Shown piece after piece: positions 1 to 9,033 of a DNA stretch of 64,000 bases; position 1 is the stretch's first letter; the number at the start of each line of letters is the position of its first letter. Both the position numbers and the translations under genes were made by a program. The notes under the pieces are model-generated. The model searched no databases, had not been told where the DNA came from, and saw only the letters and a program-made list of their open reading frames with translations. Source of the DNA: Paenibacillus sp. 1_12 (GTDB lineage Bacteria; Bacillota; Bacilli; Paenibacillales; NBRC-103111); contig NZ_FOTE01000003.1 in assembly GCF_900114475.1 (NCBI RefSeq), forward strand, positions 586,742-650,741, read 5' to 3'.

Positions 1-1
1 T

Positions 2-1282
2 CCTGTGATTGGTGGAATTGACAGGATTGAGCAAGCAGTTAAAGAATGGAAAATCGATAATATTATTATTGCTATTCCATCCTTGAGCAAGAAAGAACTA
101 AATATTATCTTGCAGGAATGCGCGAAAACAAAGGCGAAATCAAAAATTCTTCCAATGCTGGAGGATTTGATTACTGGGAAGGTTTCAGTTAGTCAATTCA
201 GGGATGTTCAGGTAGAAGATTTATTGGGGCGCGAGCCGGTTGAGCTTGATATCAATAGTATTTCAGAATACATAAAGGATAAAGTTGTGTTAGTCACAGG
301 AGCGGGCGGCTCCATTGGCTCAGAGATTTGTCGTCAGATCGCAAACTTTCATCCTGAAAAGATGGTTTTATTGGGTCATGGCGAGAATAGCATTTATTCA
401 GCTGAGATGCAGCTAAGGGACATGTTCGCTGGTACCAACATTAAGTTCTACACAGAAATTGCAGATGTTCAAGACGCGGATAAGATGCAAGATATCATGG
501 CTTTCCATCGTCCAGACGTTGTATACCATGCTGCAGCACATAAGCATGTGCCATTAATGCAGCGTAATCCGGAAGAAGCGGTAAAGAACAACATCATCGG
601 GACCATGAACGTAGCACGGGCTGCAAGCAAAAGCGGCGTTGGGAAATTTGTTATGATCTCTACGGATAAGGCGGTAAATCCAACCAGTGTCATGGGGGCT
701 ACCAAGAGGTTGGCCGAAATGATCGTTCAGTATATGGACACGATTAGCAGCACTACGTTCGTTGCAGTTCGCTTTGGTAATGTACTAGGCAGTCGTGGTA
801 GTGTAATTCCAAGATTTAAAACTCAAATACAAAATGGTGGACCCGTTACCGTTACTCACCCTGATATGGTTCGTTATTTTATGACGATACCCGAAGCTTC
901 CAGACTCGTCATTCAAGCAGGCGCTTTAGCAAGAGGAGGAGAGATATTCGTCCTTGATATGGGTGAACCGGTTAAAATAGTAGATTTAGCAATAAACCTG
1001 ATTAAATTATCGGGTAACACGATTGAAGATATCGGAATAGAGTTTAACGGGATGAGGCCTGGAGAGAAGCTTTATGAAGAGCTTTTGTCCGAAGATGAGA
1101 TGAATATTAAACAGCAAGTGTTCCCCAAAATCTATATCGGAAAAACATCGGATCTCTTTATGCCGGAGATTGAAGAAATTATTAAAACTTATGCGACTCT
1201 GGATATAGAAACGCTTAAGAATAAGCTGCTGAATACAGCCAATGGTCGAGTGGATCCAAAAGAATTAGTTTCTACAGGTTAA
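2..1282 (+). CDS. CapD/EpsC-type nucleotide-sugar 4,6-dehydratase (5' end outside window)
   Basis: C-terminal ~426 residues of a membrane-associated UDP-HexNAc 4,6-dehydratase of the EpsC/CapD/PglF/FlaA1 type; the frame is open to the window edge, so the N-terminal membrane segments and part of the CoA-binding-like domain lie upstream. Visible: the end of that domain, then the Rossmann motif GAGGSIGSE and the active-site stretch STDKAVNPTSVMGATKR, in which the usual SDR tyrosine is Met, as is normal for the long dehydratases. In the family it converts UDP-GlcNAc to the 4-keto-6-deoxy sugar, the first step toward bacillosamine-type sugars. The aminotransferase (9034) and acetyltransferase (8262) that would follow it are in the same cluster. 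The next gene starts 25 bp downstream behind AGGAGG. Confidence 0.93.
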   Translation, partial: PVIGGIDRIEQAVKEWKIDNIIIAIPSLSKKELNIILQECAKTKAKSKILPMLEDLITGKVSVSQFRDVQVEDLLGREPVELDINSISEYIKDKVVLVTGAGGSIGSEICRQIANFHPEKMVLLGHGENSIYSAEMQLRDMFAGTNIKFYTEIADVQDADKMQDIMAFHRPDVVYHAAAHKHVPLMQRNPEEAVKNNIIGTMNVARAASKSGVGKFVMISTDKAVNPTSVMGATKRLAEMIVQYMDTISSTTFVAVRFGNVLGSRGSVIPRFKTQIQNGGPVTVTHPDMVRYFMTIPEASRLVIQAGALARGGEIFVLDMGEPVKIVDLAINLIKLSGNTIEDIGIEFNGMRPGEKLYEELLSEDEMNIKQQVFPKIYIGKTSDLFMPEIEEIIKTYATLDIETLKNKLLNTANGRVDPKELVSTG

Positions 1283-1307
1283 TTAAATTTAATAGGAGGG
1301 TGTCACC

Positions 1308-2189
1308 ATGAAGGTAAGAAAAGCAATCATACCTGCAGCAGGGCTTGGCACAAGATTTCTTCCGGCTACGAAGGCGATGCCTAAAGAAATGTTGCCGATT
1401 GTTGATAAACCAACCATTCAATATATTGTTGAAGAAGCTGTAGAATCCGGTATTGAAGATATTATTATTGTTACAGGTAGAGGAAAGAGGGCAATTGAAG
1501 ATCACTTCGATAACTCTTTTGAGCTGGAGCAAAATTTGCTGGAGAAGGAAAAGTTTGAACTGCTCAGCGAGGTACGTAAATCCTCCAATATGGTAGATAT
1601 CCACTACATACGTCAAAGAGAACCGAGAGGTCTTGGTCATGCAATCTGGTGTGCACGTAAGTTTATAGGTAATGAGCCCTTCGCTGTATTGCTTGGTGAT
1701 GACATTGTTTCAGCCGAGAAGCCTTGTCTCTTACAGATGATAGAGCAATTTGACCGCTATCATGCATCGATTATTGGGGTCAAGCATGTGTCGGATGAAG
1801 AAGTTTCAAGATATGGGATTGTAGACGGAAAGGCAATGGACGAACGGATCTATAATGTAAGCAATCTGGTTGAGAAGCCTAAGCAAGAGAATGCACCTTC
1901 CAATCTGGCTATCATGGGTCGCTATATCCTTACTCCTCGCATATTCGAGATCTTAGGAAAACAGGAACCAGGTGCTGGGAATGAAATTCAACTTACCGAT
2001 GCGATTGCCCGTTTAAATCAACATGAAGCGGTTTATGCTTACGAATTTGAGGGTGTTCGATATGATGTGGGTGATAAAATGGGCTTTATTCAAACAACGA
2101 TCGAATTTGCACTGCAGCGCGAAGACTTGAGGTACAATCTTTTGGAGTATTTAGCTAAAGTGGTGGCAAAAGAAACGATACAAAAGTAA
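1308..2189 (+). CDS. gtaB: UTP-glucose-1-phosphate uridylyltransferase
   Basis: 293 aa, full length for the GalU/GtaB family. It makes UDP-glucose from UTP and glucose-1-phosphate in the cytoplasm. The N-terminal nucleotide-binding signature ([17 protein letters not shown], residues ~12-28) and the later VEKP and [11 protein letters not shown] motifs are intact. The ATG sits 6 nt behind AATAGGAGGG. Its place inside the polysaccharide operon, between the dehydratase and the first glycosyltransferase, suggests a dedicated UDP-glucose supply for this polymer; the B. subtilis eps operon has no such gene, where gtaB is elsewhere. A housekeeping copy elsewhere in the genome cannot be excluded. Confidence 0.95.
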   Translation: MKVRKAIIPAAGLGTRFLPATKAMPKEMLPIVDKPTIQYIVEEAVESGIEDIIIVTGRGKRAIEDHFDNSFELEQNLLEKEKFELLSEVRKSSNMVDIHYIRQREPRGLGHAIWCARKFIGNEPFAVLLGDDIVSAEKPCLLQMIEQFDRYHASIIGVKHVSDEEVSRYGIVDGKAMDERIYNVSNLVEKPKQENAPSNLAIMGRYILTPRIFEILGKQEPGAGNEIQLTDAIARLNQHEAVYAYEFEGVRYDVGDKMGFIQTTIEFALQREDLRYNLLEYLAKVVAKETIQK

Positions 2190-2217
2190 TCCTATTGATT
2201 TGGAACGGATGAGAAGT

Positions 2218-3384
2218 ATGCCTAATAAAATATTGTTTGTTGCAACTGTGGATTATCATTTTAAAGCGTTCCATTTACCACATATGAAATGGTTCAAGGA
2301 ACAAGGATGGGAGGTTCATATTGCAGCACGCGGAAAATTGGAGCTCCCATTCGTAGATCAGAAATATGATCTGCCGATTGACCGCTCTCCATTCAAGAGA
2401 AGCAATTGGAAAGCTTATCGTGAGCTCAAAGAGATCATTAATGCTAATAAGTACAATATTATCCATTGTCATACCCCTGTAGGAGGCGCCTTGGCACGTC
2501 TAGCTGCACGTGAGGCCAGACTACAAGGAACAAGCGTAATTTATACGGCACATGGCTTCCACTTCTATAAGCGCGCACCGCTCATCAATTGGATGATTTA
2601 TTATCCGGTTGAGAAAATGCTCGCTCGTTATACAGATTGTTTGATTACGATTAATGAAGAAGATTATCAAAGGGCAGTGAGCCACCGATTTAAGGCGGGA
2701 CGAATTGAGCGAGTCCATGGTGTGGGTGTTAACACTGAACGTTTTAAGCCTGTGGATCTAGCGCAGAAGCTCGATATGAGGACGAAATTAGGTTTTCAAC
2801 ACAATGATCATTTAATGTTTTATGCTGCTGAATTTAATAAAAATAAGAATCAACAGCTTCTTATTGAAGCTCTTGCACGAATAAAACACGATGCGCCTCA
2901 TGCAAAGCTTTTACTTGCAGGTGTTGGGGTGCTTGAGGAGTCTTGCCGAGAGCTTGCTGATAGATTGGAAATATCGTCCAGAGTATTTTTTCTTGGATAT
3001 CGGGATGATATCGATCAAATCTTACCGATGTGTGATATTGCGGTTGCTTCTAGCTTAAGAGAAGGGTTACCTGTAAATATTATGGAAGCGATGGCATGTG
3101 GCTTACCAGTCGTTGCCAGTAGCAACAGAGGTCACTCAGAGCTTGTACAGGAAAGTGTAACTGGTCATGTGGTATCACCAAAAGATAGTACTTTATTGGC
3201 AAAACAACTGCTGGAGCTTATCCGATCGGAAGAGCTTCGTGAACAAATGAAGATTGAAAGCTTACGCAGAGTGCAGACATACTCGCTGACCCAGGTTGGA
3301 ATGGAATTAATTGAAATTTATACCCGGTATATGGTGGGAGATATAGATGAATCCAAAAGTCAGCATCGTAGTGCCTATATTTAA
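2218..3384 (+). CDS. Glycosyltransferase family 4, EpsD-like
   Basis: 388 aa from the ATG at 2218. In-frame TTG 2200 and ATG 2209 are alternative starts and no strong ribosome binding site decides between them; MPNKILFVATVD is the natural start of the Rossmann fold. Two GT-B domains are visible: N-terminal acceptor half with HCHTPVGGALAR and TAHGFHFY, and C-terminal nucleotide-sugar half with the E-x7-E type stretch SLREGLPVNIMEAMACGLPV (residues ~275-294), typical of retaining GT4 enzymes. Predicted to add a sugar to the undecaprenyl-linked repeat unit at the cytoplasmic membrane face. It sits in the EpsD position of a B. subtilis-like order. Its 3' end overlaps the next gene by 38 bp, implying translational coupling. 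Confidence 0.9.
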   Translation: MPNKILFVATVDYHFKAFHLPHMKWFKEQGWEVHIAARGKLELPFVDQKYDLPIDRSPFKRSNWKAYRELKEIINANKYNIIHCHTPVGGALARLAAREARLQGTSVIYTAHGFHFYKRAPLINWMIYYPVEKMLARYTDCLITINEEDYQRAVSHRFKAGRIERVHGVGVNTERFKPVDLAQKLDMRTKLGFQHNDHLMFYAAEFNKNKNQQLLIEALARIKHDAPHAKLLLAGVGVLEESCRELADRLEISSRVFFLGYRDDIDQILPMCDIAVASSLREGLPVNIMEAMACGLPVVASSNRGHSELVQESVTGHVVSPKDSTLLAKQLLELIRSEELREQMKIESLRRVQTYSLTQVGMELIEIYTRYMVGDIDESKSQHRSAYI

Positions 3385-4414
3385 TATTGAGAACTATTTA
3401 AGACGATGTCTGGATAGCCTGCTCATGCAGACCTTAAAGGATATTGAGATTATTGCAGTCAATGATGGATCAACAGACGGAAGTGGAGCCATTCTTGCTG
3501 AATACGCAAGTAAAGATGCAAGGCTAGTTGTCATTGATAAACAAAATGGTGGTGTATCGGCAGCACGTAATGATGGAATCCTTGCTTCTCGCGGGGATTA
3601 TATTGGTTTTGTGGACCCAGATGATTGGATAGACCTTGATATGTATACAAGCTTATATGAGACAGCCGTCCAAGAAAAAGCAGACATTGTGATGTGTTCT
3701 TATTTAAGAGAGTTCGGTACGCACTCCAAGTTAAAGGAATACCAGCTTCCTGAAAAAGTATGTTTTCGTAATGAAGATGTTCAAACTATGGTAATGAGAC
3801 GTATAGTCGGACCATTAAACGAAGAAATTGCCAATCCGGAGATGTTGGATGCTTGGGGGACTGTATGGTCTAAGCTGTACCGCAGTGATTTGATTAAGGA
3901 CAATCAAATTCAATTTATTGATTTAAGTATTATAGGCACGAATGAGGATTCCCTCTTTAATATTCATGCAGTGTATTATGCTCACTCATTCGTTTTTCTT
4001 AACAAGCCTTATTACCACTATTGGCGGGTTAATGGTACCTCATTGACCTCCGGATATAACCCAGATTTACAAAATAAATTTTTAAAACTATACGAGCAGA
4101 TTGAAACCTTTCTTCAAGAAAAAAAGCTTGATTCAGATTTTTTTACTGCTTTAAATAATAGGATTTGTCTGAATGCCCTAGGGCTTGGTTTAAATACGAT
4201 CAGTTTGAACAATAAGGCTTCCATTTGGCAAAAAATGAGCAAGCTTCGTTTTATTTTAAATGATAAGCGTATCAAAGATTCCTTTCAACATCTCGAGATG
4301 AAGCATTTTTCAACGATCTGGAGGGTGTTTTTCTTTTCTGCAAAATTCAGGCTGGTACCGGCATTTTATTTCATGTTGGTAGCCATAGACAATCTTAGAA
4401 AGATGGTTAGATAG
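3347..4414 (+). CDS. Glycosyltransferase family 2
   Basis: 355 aa. The GT-A fold is clear: VSIVVPIFN at the N-terminus, NDGSTDGSG, the donor-site GGVSAARNDG, and the metal-binding DPDDWID (residues ~86-92). The C-terminal third is variable and amphipathic, as in EpsJ/EpsH-like capsule transferases. Inverting sugar transfer onto the lipid-linked oligosaccharide is the expected role; donor and acceptor cannot be read from sequence. The start lies 38 bp inside the preceding glycosyltransferase gene, with GGGAGATAG upstream of the ATG. It is followed by a gene with a non-ATG start (see 4426). Confidence 0.9.
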   Translation: MNPKVSIVVPIFNIENYLRRCLDSLLMQTLKDIEIIAVNDGSTDGSGAILAEYASKDARLVVIDKQNGGVSAARNDGILASRGDYIGFVDPDDWIDLDMYTSLYETAVQEKADIVMCSYLREFGTHSKLKEYQLPEKVCFRNEDVQTMVMRRIVGPLNEEIANPEMLDAWGTVWSKLYRSDLIKDNQIQFIDLSIIGTNEDSLFNIHAVYYAHSFVFLNKPYYHYWRVNGTSLTSGYNPDLQNKFLKLYEQIETFLQEKKLDSDFFTALNNRICLNALGLGLNTISLNNKASIWQKMSKLRFILNDKRIKDSFQHLEMKHFSTIWRVFFFSAKFRLVPAFYFMLVAIDNLRKMVR

Positions 4415-4425
4415 GAGGGATTCCT

Positions 4426-5535
4426 CTGGAACCCATACGAGTATTACAGGTAGTAACCCATATGAACCGTGGTGGACTGGAAACGATGCTGATGAACTAT
4501 TACCGGCAGATGGATCGCAGCCAAATACAGTTTGATTTTATGGTGCATCGTAACGCTGAAGGACATTATGATCAGGAGATTCTGAGTCTCGGTGGACGGA
4601 TTTATCGAATGCCGCAGATCAGGCCAGGCAATTACCGACGCTATTTCAAAGTTTTGAATCATTTTTTTGAAAATCACCCTAATTACCGTGTAGTTCACTC
4701 GCATATTAACGAAAATAGCGGCTTTGTGCTTCGTGCGGCCAAGCAGGCGAATATTCCCTACCGCATCGCGCACAGTCACCTGAGTGATCTGGGCATCGAT
4801 TTGAAGCTTCCGTTTCGTTTATATGCCAGACATATCATGAAGGATCAGCCGAGCGAATATTTCGCTTGTTCTGAGAAAGCTGGTCAATGGCTATTTGGTG
4901 GTAAAAAATCAGTTGCGAATGAAGTGACCGTTCTCAACAACGCTGTGAATGTAGCAGAATTTAAGTATGATGAGGAAGTCCGCAAATCCATAAGAAATGA
5001 GCTCGGTATAGGCGACCAATTGGTGATCGGACATATCGGTAGATTCAACAAGCAGAAAAACCATAAATATTTGATTGATATATTTAAAGCCGTTACGGAA
5101 AGTTGCCCACAAGCGTTGCTTTTAATGGTTGGTGACGGTGATCTTCGGGCTTCCATACAAAAAAAAGCAGATCAATTAGGATTGTCGAACAACGTTCGTT
5201 TTTTGGGAGTTAGAAGTGATATTTCTGTATTGATGCAAGCAATGGACTTATTTTTATTTCCTTCCTTATTCGAGGGGTTACCCGTTGTTCTCGTAGAAGC
5301 ACAAGCGGCAGGCTTACAATGTGTGGTTGCGGATACAATCACTAAAGAGAGCGATGTGACAGGTCGTGTTCAGTTTGTAAGCTTGAATGAATCACCTGAC
5401 AAGTGGGCACAACGGATTCTAAATGCCTCCTATGAGCATGCAGATACATCCGAGCTGCTAAGTGTTAAAGGATACGATACCCAAACGATGTCCAAATGGT
5501 TGATGAGCTATTATTTACAACCTAAGCTTATATAG
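4426..5535 (+). CDS. Glycosyltransferase family 4, EpsF-like, with CTG start
   Basis: 369 aa when started at CTG 4426. From that codon the protein reads (M)EPIRVLQVVTHMNRGGLET, the canonical EpsF N-terminus, whereas the first ATG (4462) would remove the first beta strand. AGGAGG ends 7-8 nt before the CTG, and between the in-frame stop at 4408 and 4462 there is no ATG, GTG or TTG. The GT-B C-terminal half contains IGRFNKQKNHKY and FPSLFEGLPVVLVEAQAAGL with its two glutamates. Predicted retaining transferase for repeat-unit assembly. The CTG call rests on the RBS and homology-like N-terminus; ATT at 4420 is the only other near-cognate codon. Confidence 0.85.
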   Translation: MEPIRVLQVVTHMNRGGLETMLMNYYRQMDRSQIQFDFMVHRNAEGHYDQEILSLGGRIYRMPQIRPGNYRRYFKVLNHFFENHPNYRVVHSHINENSGFVLRAAKQANIPYRIAHSHLSDLGIDLKLPFRLYARHIMKDQPSEYFACSEKAGQWLFGGKKSVANEVTVLNNAVNVAEFKYDEEVRKSIRNELGIGDQLVIGHIGRFNKQKNHKYLIDIFKAVTESCPQALLLMVGDGDLRASIQKKADQLGLSNNVRFLGVRSDISVLMQAMDLFLFPSLFEGLPVVLVEAQAAGLQCVVADTITKESDVTGRVQFVSLNESPDKWAQRILNASYEHADTSELLSVKGYDTQTMSKWLMSYYLQPKLI

Positions 5536-5555
5536 ATTTACGGAGGTTATTTGTC

Positions 5556-6449
5556 GTGACTGCTATTTTAACTATTTTCACCCCTTCGTATAACCGTGCG
5601 TACACGCTTCACCTTTGTTATGAAAGCTTATTAAGACAGACATTCAAAGATTTTGTGTGGCTCATCATCGATGATGGTTCTACTGATAATACCAAAGAAT
5701 TAGTCGATTCTTGGATTTCCGAGGGAACCCTTAACATCCGCTATCATTATCAAGACAATCTGGGGATGCATGGAGCACATAACACCGCTTATGAATTAAT
5801 CGATACGGAGCTAAATGTGTGCATTGATTCCGATGACTATATGTCTGATAATGCCGTGGAAACCATCATTTCATTTTGGGATAAAAACGGAAGTGACGCG
5901 TACGCCGGAATGGTAGGATTAGATGCGACACCTGCTGGAGAAGTCATAGGAACTAGGATGCCGGAAGGGCTGCGAGTGACAACGCTCACTGATCTTTATG
6001 ATAAGCACAAGGTTCAAGGTGACAAAAAACTCGTATATAGGTCCGAACTAACGCGAAAGTGCCCACCCTATCCAATATATCCTAATGAGAAATATTGCCC
6101 ACTCAGCTATAAATATGTTCTTATAGACCAACAGTACCCGCTATTGGTTGTTAATGAAGTTCTTTGTTATGTAGAATATTTGCCTGATGGCTCGAGCTTG
6201 AACATGATCAAGCAGTACCAAAAGAACCCACGCGGATTTTCATTTTTTAGAAAAGTGGCCATGCAGTATGCTCCTTCTTTCAAGGAGAGATTTCGGGAAT
6301 CCGTACATTATATTTCGAGCAATATTATGCTTGGTAATTATAAGTATTTGTTAGAGTCGCCTTGCAAATGGACGACCTTAATGGCAACTCCACTCGGTGC
6401 GATGCTCTATGTTTATATCCAATATAAGAATAAAAGGATTGCGAAATGA
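5556..6449 (+). CDS. Glycosyltransferase family 2
   Basis: 297 aa, GTG start 8 nt behind CGGAGG. GT-A motifs: LTIFTPSYNRAYTL, IDDGSTDNTKELV, and CIDSDDYM (residues ~89-96, the metal/nucleotide site). The middle region (YPNEKYCPLSYKYVLIDQQY) is typical of family-A transferases in capsule clusters whose specificity is unknown. The last codon region overlaps the next gene's start by 4 nt (ATGA), so translation with the polymerase gene is coupled. The final ~30 residues are basic and could sit on the membrane. Confidence 0.88.
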   Translation: MTAILTIFTPSYNRAYTLHLCYESLLRQTFKDFVWLIIDDGSTDNTKELVDSWISEGTLNIRYHYQDNLGMHGAHNTAYELIDTELNVCIDSDDYMSDNAVETIISFWDKNGSDAYAGMVGLDATPAGEVIGTRMPEGLRVTTLTDLYDKHKVQGDKKLVYRSELTRKCPPYPIYPNEKYCPLSYKYVLIDQQYPLLVVNEVLCYVEYLPDGSSLNMIKQYQKNPRGFSFFRKVAMQYAPSFKERFRESVHYISSNIMLGNYKYLLESPCKWTTLMATPLGAMLYVYIQYKNKRIAK

Positions 6450-7513
6450 CGGTATTTTGGATTACTTTATGCAGCACGTTTATGATTGCGCTATTAGCCA
6501 GATTTGTTGCTAAACCAACTTTGACAGGTCATCTATTTGTCGAGCCTAATAAGGTGCTTGTATTTATTGTGATCACTGTGATGGTTCTGGTTTCTGGATT
6601 GCGAAATGGCATAGGCGATACGTATTTCTACATGTATTCTTATCGTACAACGGTATTTAGTTTGGAAAATATCCTGTTTAAGGCTGATTTTGGATTTAAT
6701 CTCATACAATATGTGTTACAATACATTTCGATGGACCCACAACTGCTTATATTCGTAGTTGCATTGGTGACCAACGTACTCATCCTTCTTGTATTACTTA
6801 AATACTCAAGGTTTTTTGAATTAAGTATTTTTCTCTACATTACAAGCGGACAATATTTGGTTTCCATGAATGGAATTAGACAGTTTCTTGCGGGAGCTCT
6901 TCTCTTTGCTGCAACGAAATATATATTTGACGGCAACTGGAAGAAGTACATGGTTATAGTGCTCATTGCTTCAACTATACATCAATCGGCACTTATTCTA
7001 ATTCCTATTTACTTTATCGTACGTCAAAAGGCCTGGACAACTCAAACCTATTTACTTCTCACATTAGCCGTGTTATTTGTATTTGGCTATGGTCAATTCT
7101 CACAAGCTTTTTTCAGCGTAATTAAAGATACCAAATATAGCGAGTATGAAAACTTGGAAACGCATGGCGCCAATTTTTTAAGAGTTATTGTGACAGCTGC
7201 GCCTCTCATCATTGCTTATTTTGGACGAGAAAAATTAAGGCGAATTTTTCCAAAGAGCGATTACATCGTCAATATGTGCTTAATTAATGTCGTAGTGATG
7301 TTGATTTCGACGCAACAGTGGATATTTGCTAGATTTAGTATTTATTTCGGGTTGTATATCCTTATTCTTATCCCTTGGATCATAGAATTGTTTGTGCCCA
7401 AAGATCGTAAGCTCGTTTATTACGCTATTTTGGTATGTTATTGTATCTATTACTACTATGAGAGTGTTATTAGTTTAAATATTAGATATACAAGTAACTT
7501 TTTTAAATTATGA
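6446..7513 (+). CDS. EpsG-family membrane protein, probable polysaccharide polymerase
   Basis: 355 aa, strongly hydrophobic, roughly ten membrane segments. It carries the EpsG-family signature region around residues 45-75 (VSGLRNGIGDTYFYM) and SMNGIRQFLAGALLFAA at ~135-151. EpsG proteins are Wzy-like and are taken to polymerise the lipid-linked repeat unit outside the membrane; that activity is inferred for the family rather than visible in the sequence. The start overlaps the preceding glycosyltransferase by 4 nt. No Wzx-type flippase gene follows in the window, although B. subtilis eps has one (EpsK). Confidence 0.88.
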   Translation: MTVFWITLCSTFMIALLARFVAKPTLTGHLFVEPNKVLVFIVITVMVLVSGLRNGIGDTYFYMYSYRTTVFSLENILFKADFGFNLIQYVLQYISMDPQLLIFVVALVTNVLILLVLLKYSRFFELSIFLYITSGQYLVSMNGIRQFLAGALLFAATKYIFDGNWKKYMVIVLIASTIHQSALILIPIYFIVRQKAWTTQTYLLLTLAVLFVFGYGQFSQAFFSVIKDTKYSEYENLETHGANFLRVIVTAAPLIIAYFGREKLRRIFPKSDYIVNMCLINVVVMLISTQQWIFARFSIYFGLYILILIPWIIELFVPKDRKLVYYAILVCYCIYYYYESVISLNIRYTSNFFKL

Positions 7514-7655
7514 ATGAACTGAGATACTTTTAAAGCAATATGTGATTGGAATGGGAACTTTAAGCGGTCGCAGTTCAATCGTTTCCATGTGTAATGGTGG
7601 AAATAACCTGAAAGCATGTATTGCTGGTTCGATTGTCACTTGAGGAGTGGAGAAG

Positions 7656-8252
7656 ATGAAAAGACTTTTTGATATAATGGTTTCTGTTATGATGCTATTG
7701 CTATTATTTCCATTGATCATCGTATTGGCCATTCTAGTCAGATTCAAGTTAGGTTCACCGATTCTCTTTAAGCAGGAGCGTCCTGGTTTACATGGTAAGC
7801 CGTTTATTTTATATAAGTTTCGTACGATGACGGATTCAAGGGACCGTGATGGGAACTATTTATCGGATTCTGTAAGACTGACGTCCTTCGGTCAAATTTT
7901 GCGTAAATATAGTCTGGATGAGCTTCCTCAGCTCGCTAACGTCATTAAGGGGGATCTGAGTTTAGTAGGACCTCGACCATTATTAATGGATTACTTACCA
8001 CTATATACGGAGGAGCAGGCGAGGCGTCATTTAGTGAGACCGGGGATAACAGGGTGGGCTCAGATTAATGGAAGAAATGCGATTTCATGGGAAGAAAAAT
8101 TCAAGCTAGATGTGTGGTATGTAGACAATCAAAGTGGAGCACTAGATGCCAGAATCATCGTGGCTACATTTCTTAAAGTCTTCAAACCCGAAGGGGTCAG
8201 CCATGCTAATCATGTAACGATGGAGAAGTTCATGGGGTCGAAGCTTTCTTAG
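7656..8252 (+). CDS. Undecaprenyl-phosphate sugar-1-phosphate transferase, EpsL-like
   Basis: 198 aa from ATG 7656, placed 8 nt after GAGGAG; GTG 7647 overlaps that RBS and is rejected. This is the short, single-helix PglC-type monotopic phosphoglycosyltransferase: one N-terminal hydrophobic reentrant segment (residues ~8-29), then FKQERPGLHGKPF, FRTM, the catalytic DELPQL Asp-Glu pair, and GPRPLL and RPGITGWAQINGRN. It starts repeat-unit synthesis by loading a sugar-1-phosphate onto undecaprenyl phosphate; in B. subtilis EpsL uses UDP-diNAc-bacillosamine, and the neighbouring EpsC/M/N homologues would make that donor. A 133-bp gap separates it from the polymerase gene. Confidence 0.93.
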   Translation: MKRLFDIMVSVMMLLLLFPLIIVLAILVRFKLGSPILFKQERPGLHGKPFILYKFRTMTDSRDRDGNYLSDSVRLTSFGQILRKYSLDELPQLANVIKGDLSLVGPRPLLMDYLPLYTEEQARRHLVRPGITGWAQINGRNAISWEEKFKLDVWYVDNQSGALDARIIVATFLKVFKPEGVSHANHVTMEKFMGSKLS

Positions 8253-8261
8253 GAAAAGGAT

Positions 8262-8918
8262 GTGGAAAAACTGAACATCGTAATAATTGGATCAGGCGGA
8301 CACAGCAAAGTTGTTCGAGACATCATAAGCTCAAAGGAGGACTATTGTGTAAAAGCTGTCCTGGATGATAAATATGATCAGTTAACATCGAACGGAGACA
8401 TATATACAGGACCTATATCTTCAGCGCAGCATATTATTAGCTTATATGAAGGGATCAAATTTATTATCGCTATTGGGAATAATGAGATCAGACAGTCGAT
8501 TGTCTCGAAGTTAGGACTATCTCATGAATCTTATATCTCACTGGTACACGAAACAGCTGTAATCAGTCCAAGCGCCTTCGTTGGTTCGGGAACTGTTATC
8601 ATGGCCAATGCCGTTGTTCAGGCTGACGCAATAATTGGTCGATACACGATTATTAACACGTCTGCTATTATTGAGCATGACAATTGTATTGGAGATTATG
8701 TGCACATTGCTCCTCGGGCAACCCTTACTGGAGATGTTAAAGTTAAACATGGGTGTATGATCGGTGCGGGGGCAACTATTATTCCTGGACTTTCCATTGG
8801 GGAGAGGTCGGTAATAGGCGCAGGCTCTACCGTTATCCACTCCATTCCCTCGGACTGTACAGCCGTTGGAATTCCGGCGAAGGTGATTAATAAGAATAAA
8901 AGATCGATGGACAGTTGA
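8262..8918 (+). CDS. Sugar O/N-acetyltransferase, EpsM/PglD (NeuD) family
   Basis: 218 aa, GTG start. N-terminal Rossmann-like subdomain with IIGSGGHSKVVRDII, then a left-handed beta-helix of hexapeptide repeats (VISPSAFVGSGTVIMANAV, VKHGCMIGAGATI) and the CoA-site region GAGSTV. In the PglD/EpsM family this enzyme acetylates the 4-amino group of a UDP-4-amino sugar, the last step toward diacetylbacillosamine. It lies 9 bp after the EpsL-like gene and before the matching aminotransferase, the order L-M-N seen in B. subtilis. Confidence 0.92.
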   Translation: MEKLNIVIIGSGGHSKVVRDIISSKEDYCVKAVLDDKYDQLTSNGDIYTGPISSAQHIISLYEGIKFIIAIGNNEIRQSIVSKLGLSHESYISLVHETAVISPSAFVGSGTVIMANAVVQADAIIGRYTIINTSAIIEHDNCIGDYVHIAPRATLTGDVKVKHGCMIGAGATIIPGLSIGERSVIGAGSTVIHSIPSDCTAVGIPAKVINKNKRSMDS

Positions 8919-9033
8919 TCGTAAGAATGATCAATGCGCTGAAACTTTACCAATACGACTATTTGGCCGTCCGGAAATTACGGTTTATCATAAATCTTAA
9001 TCCCACATTTTAATATGAAAGGTGTTTCGTCAT

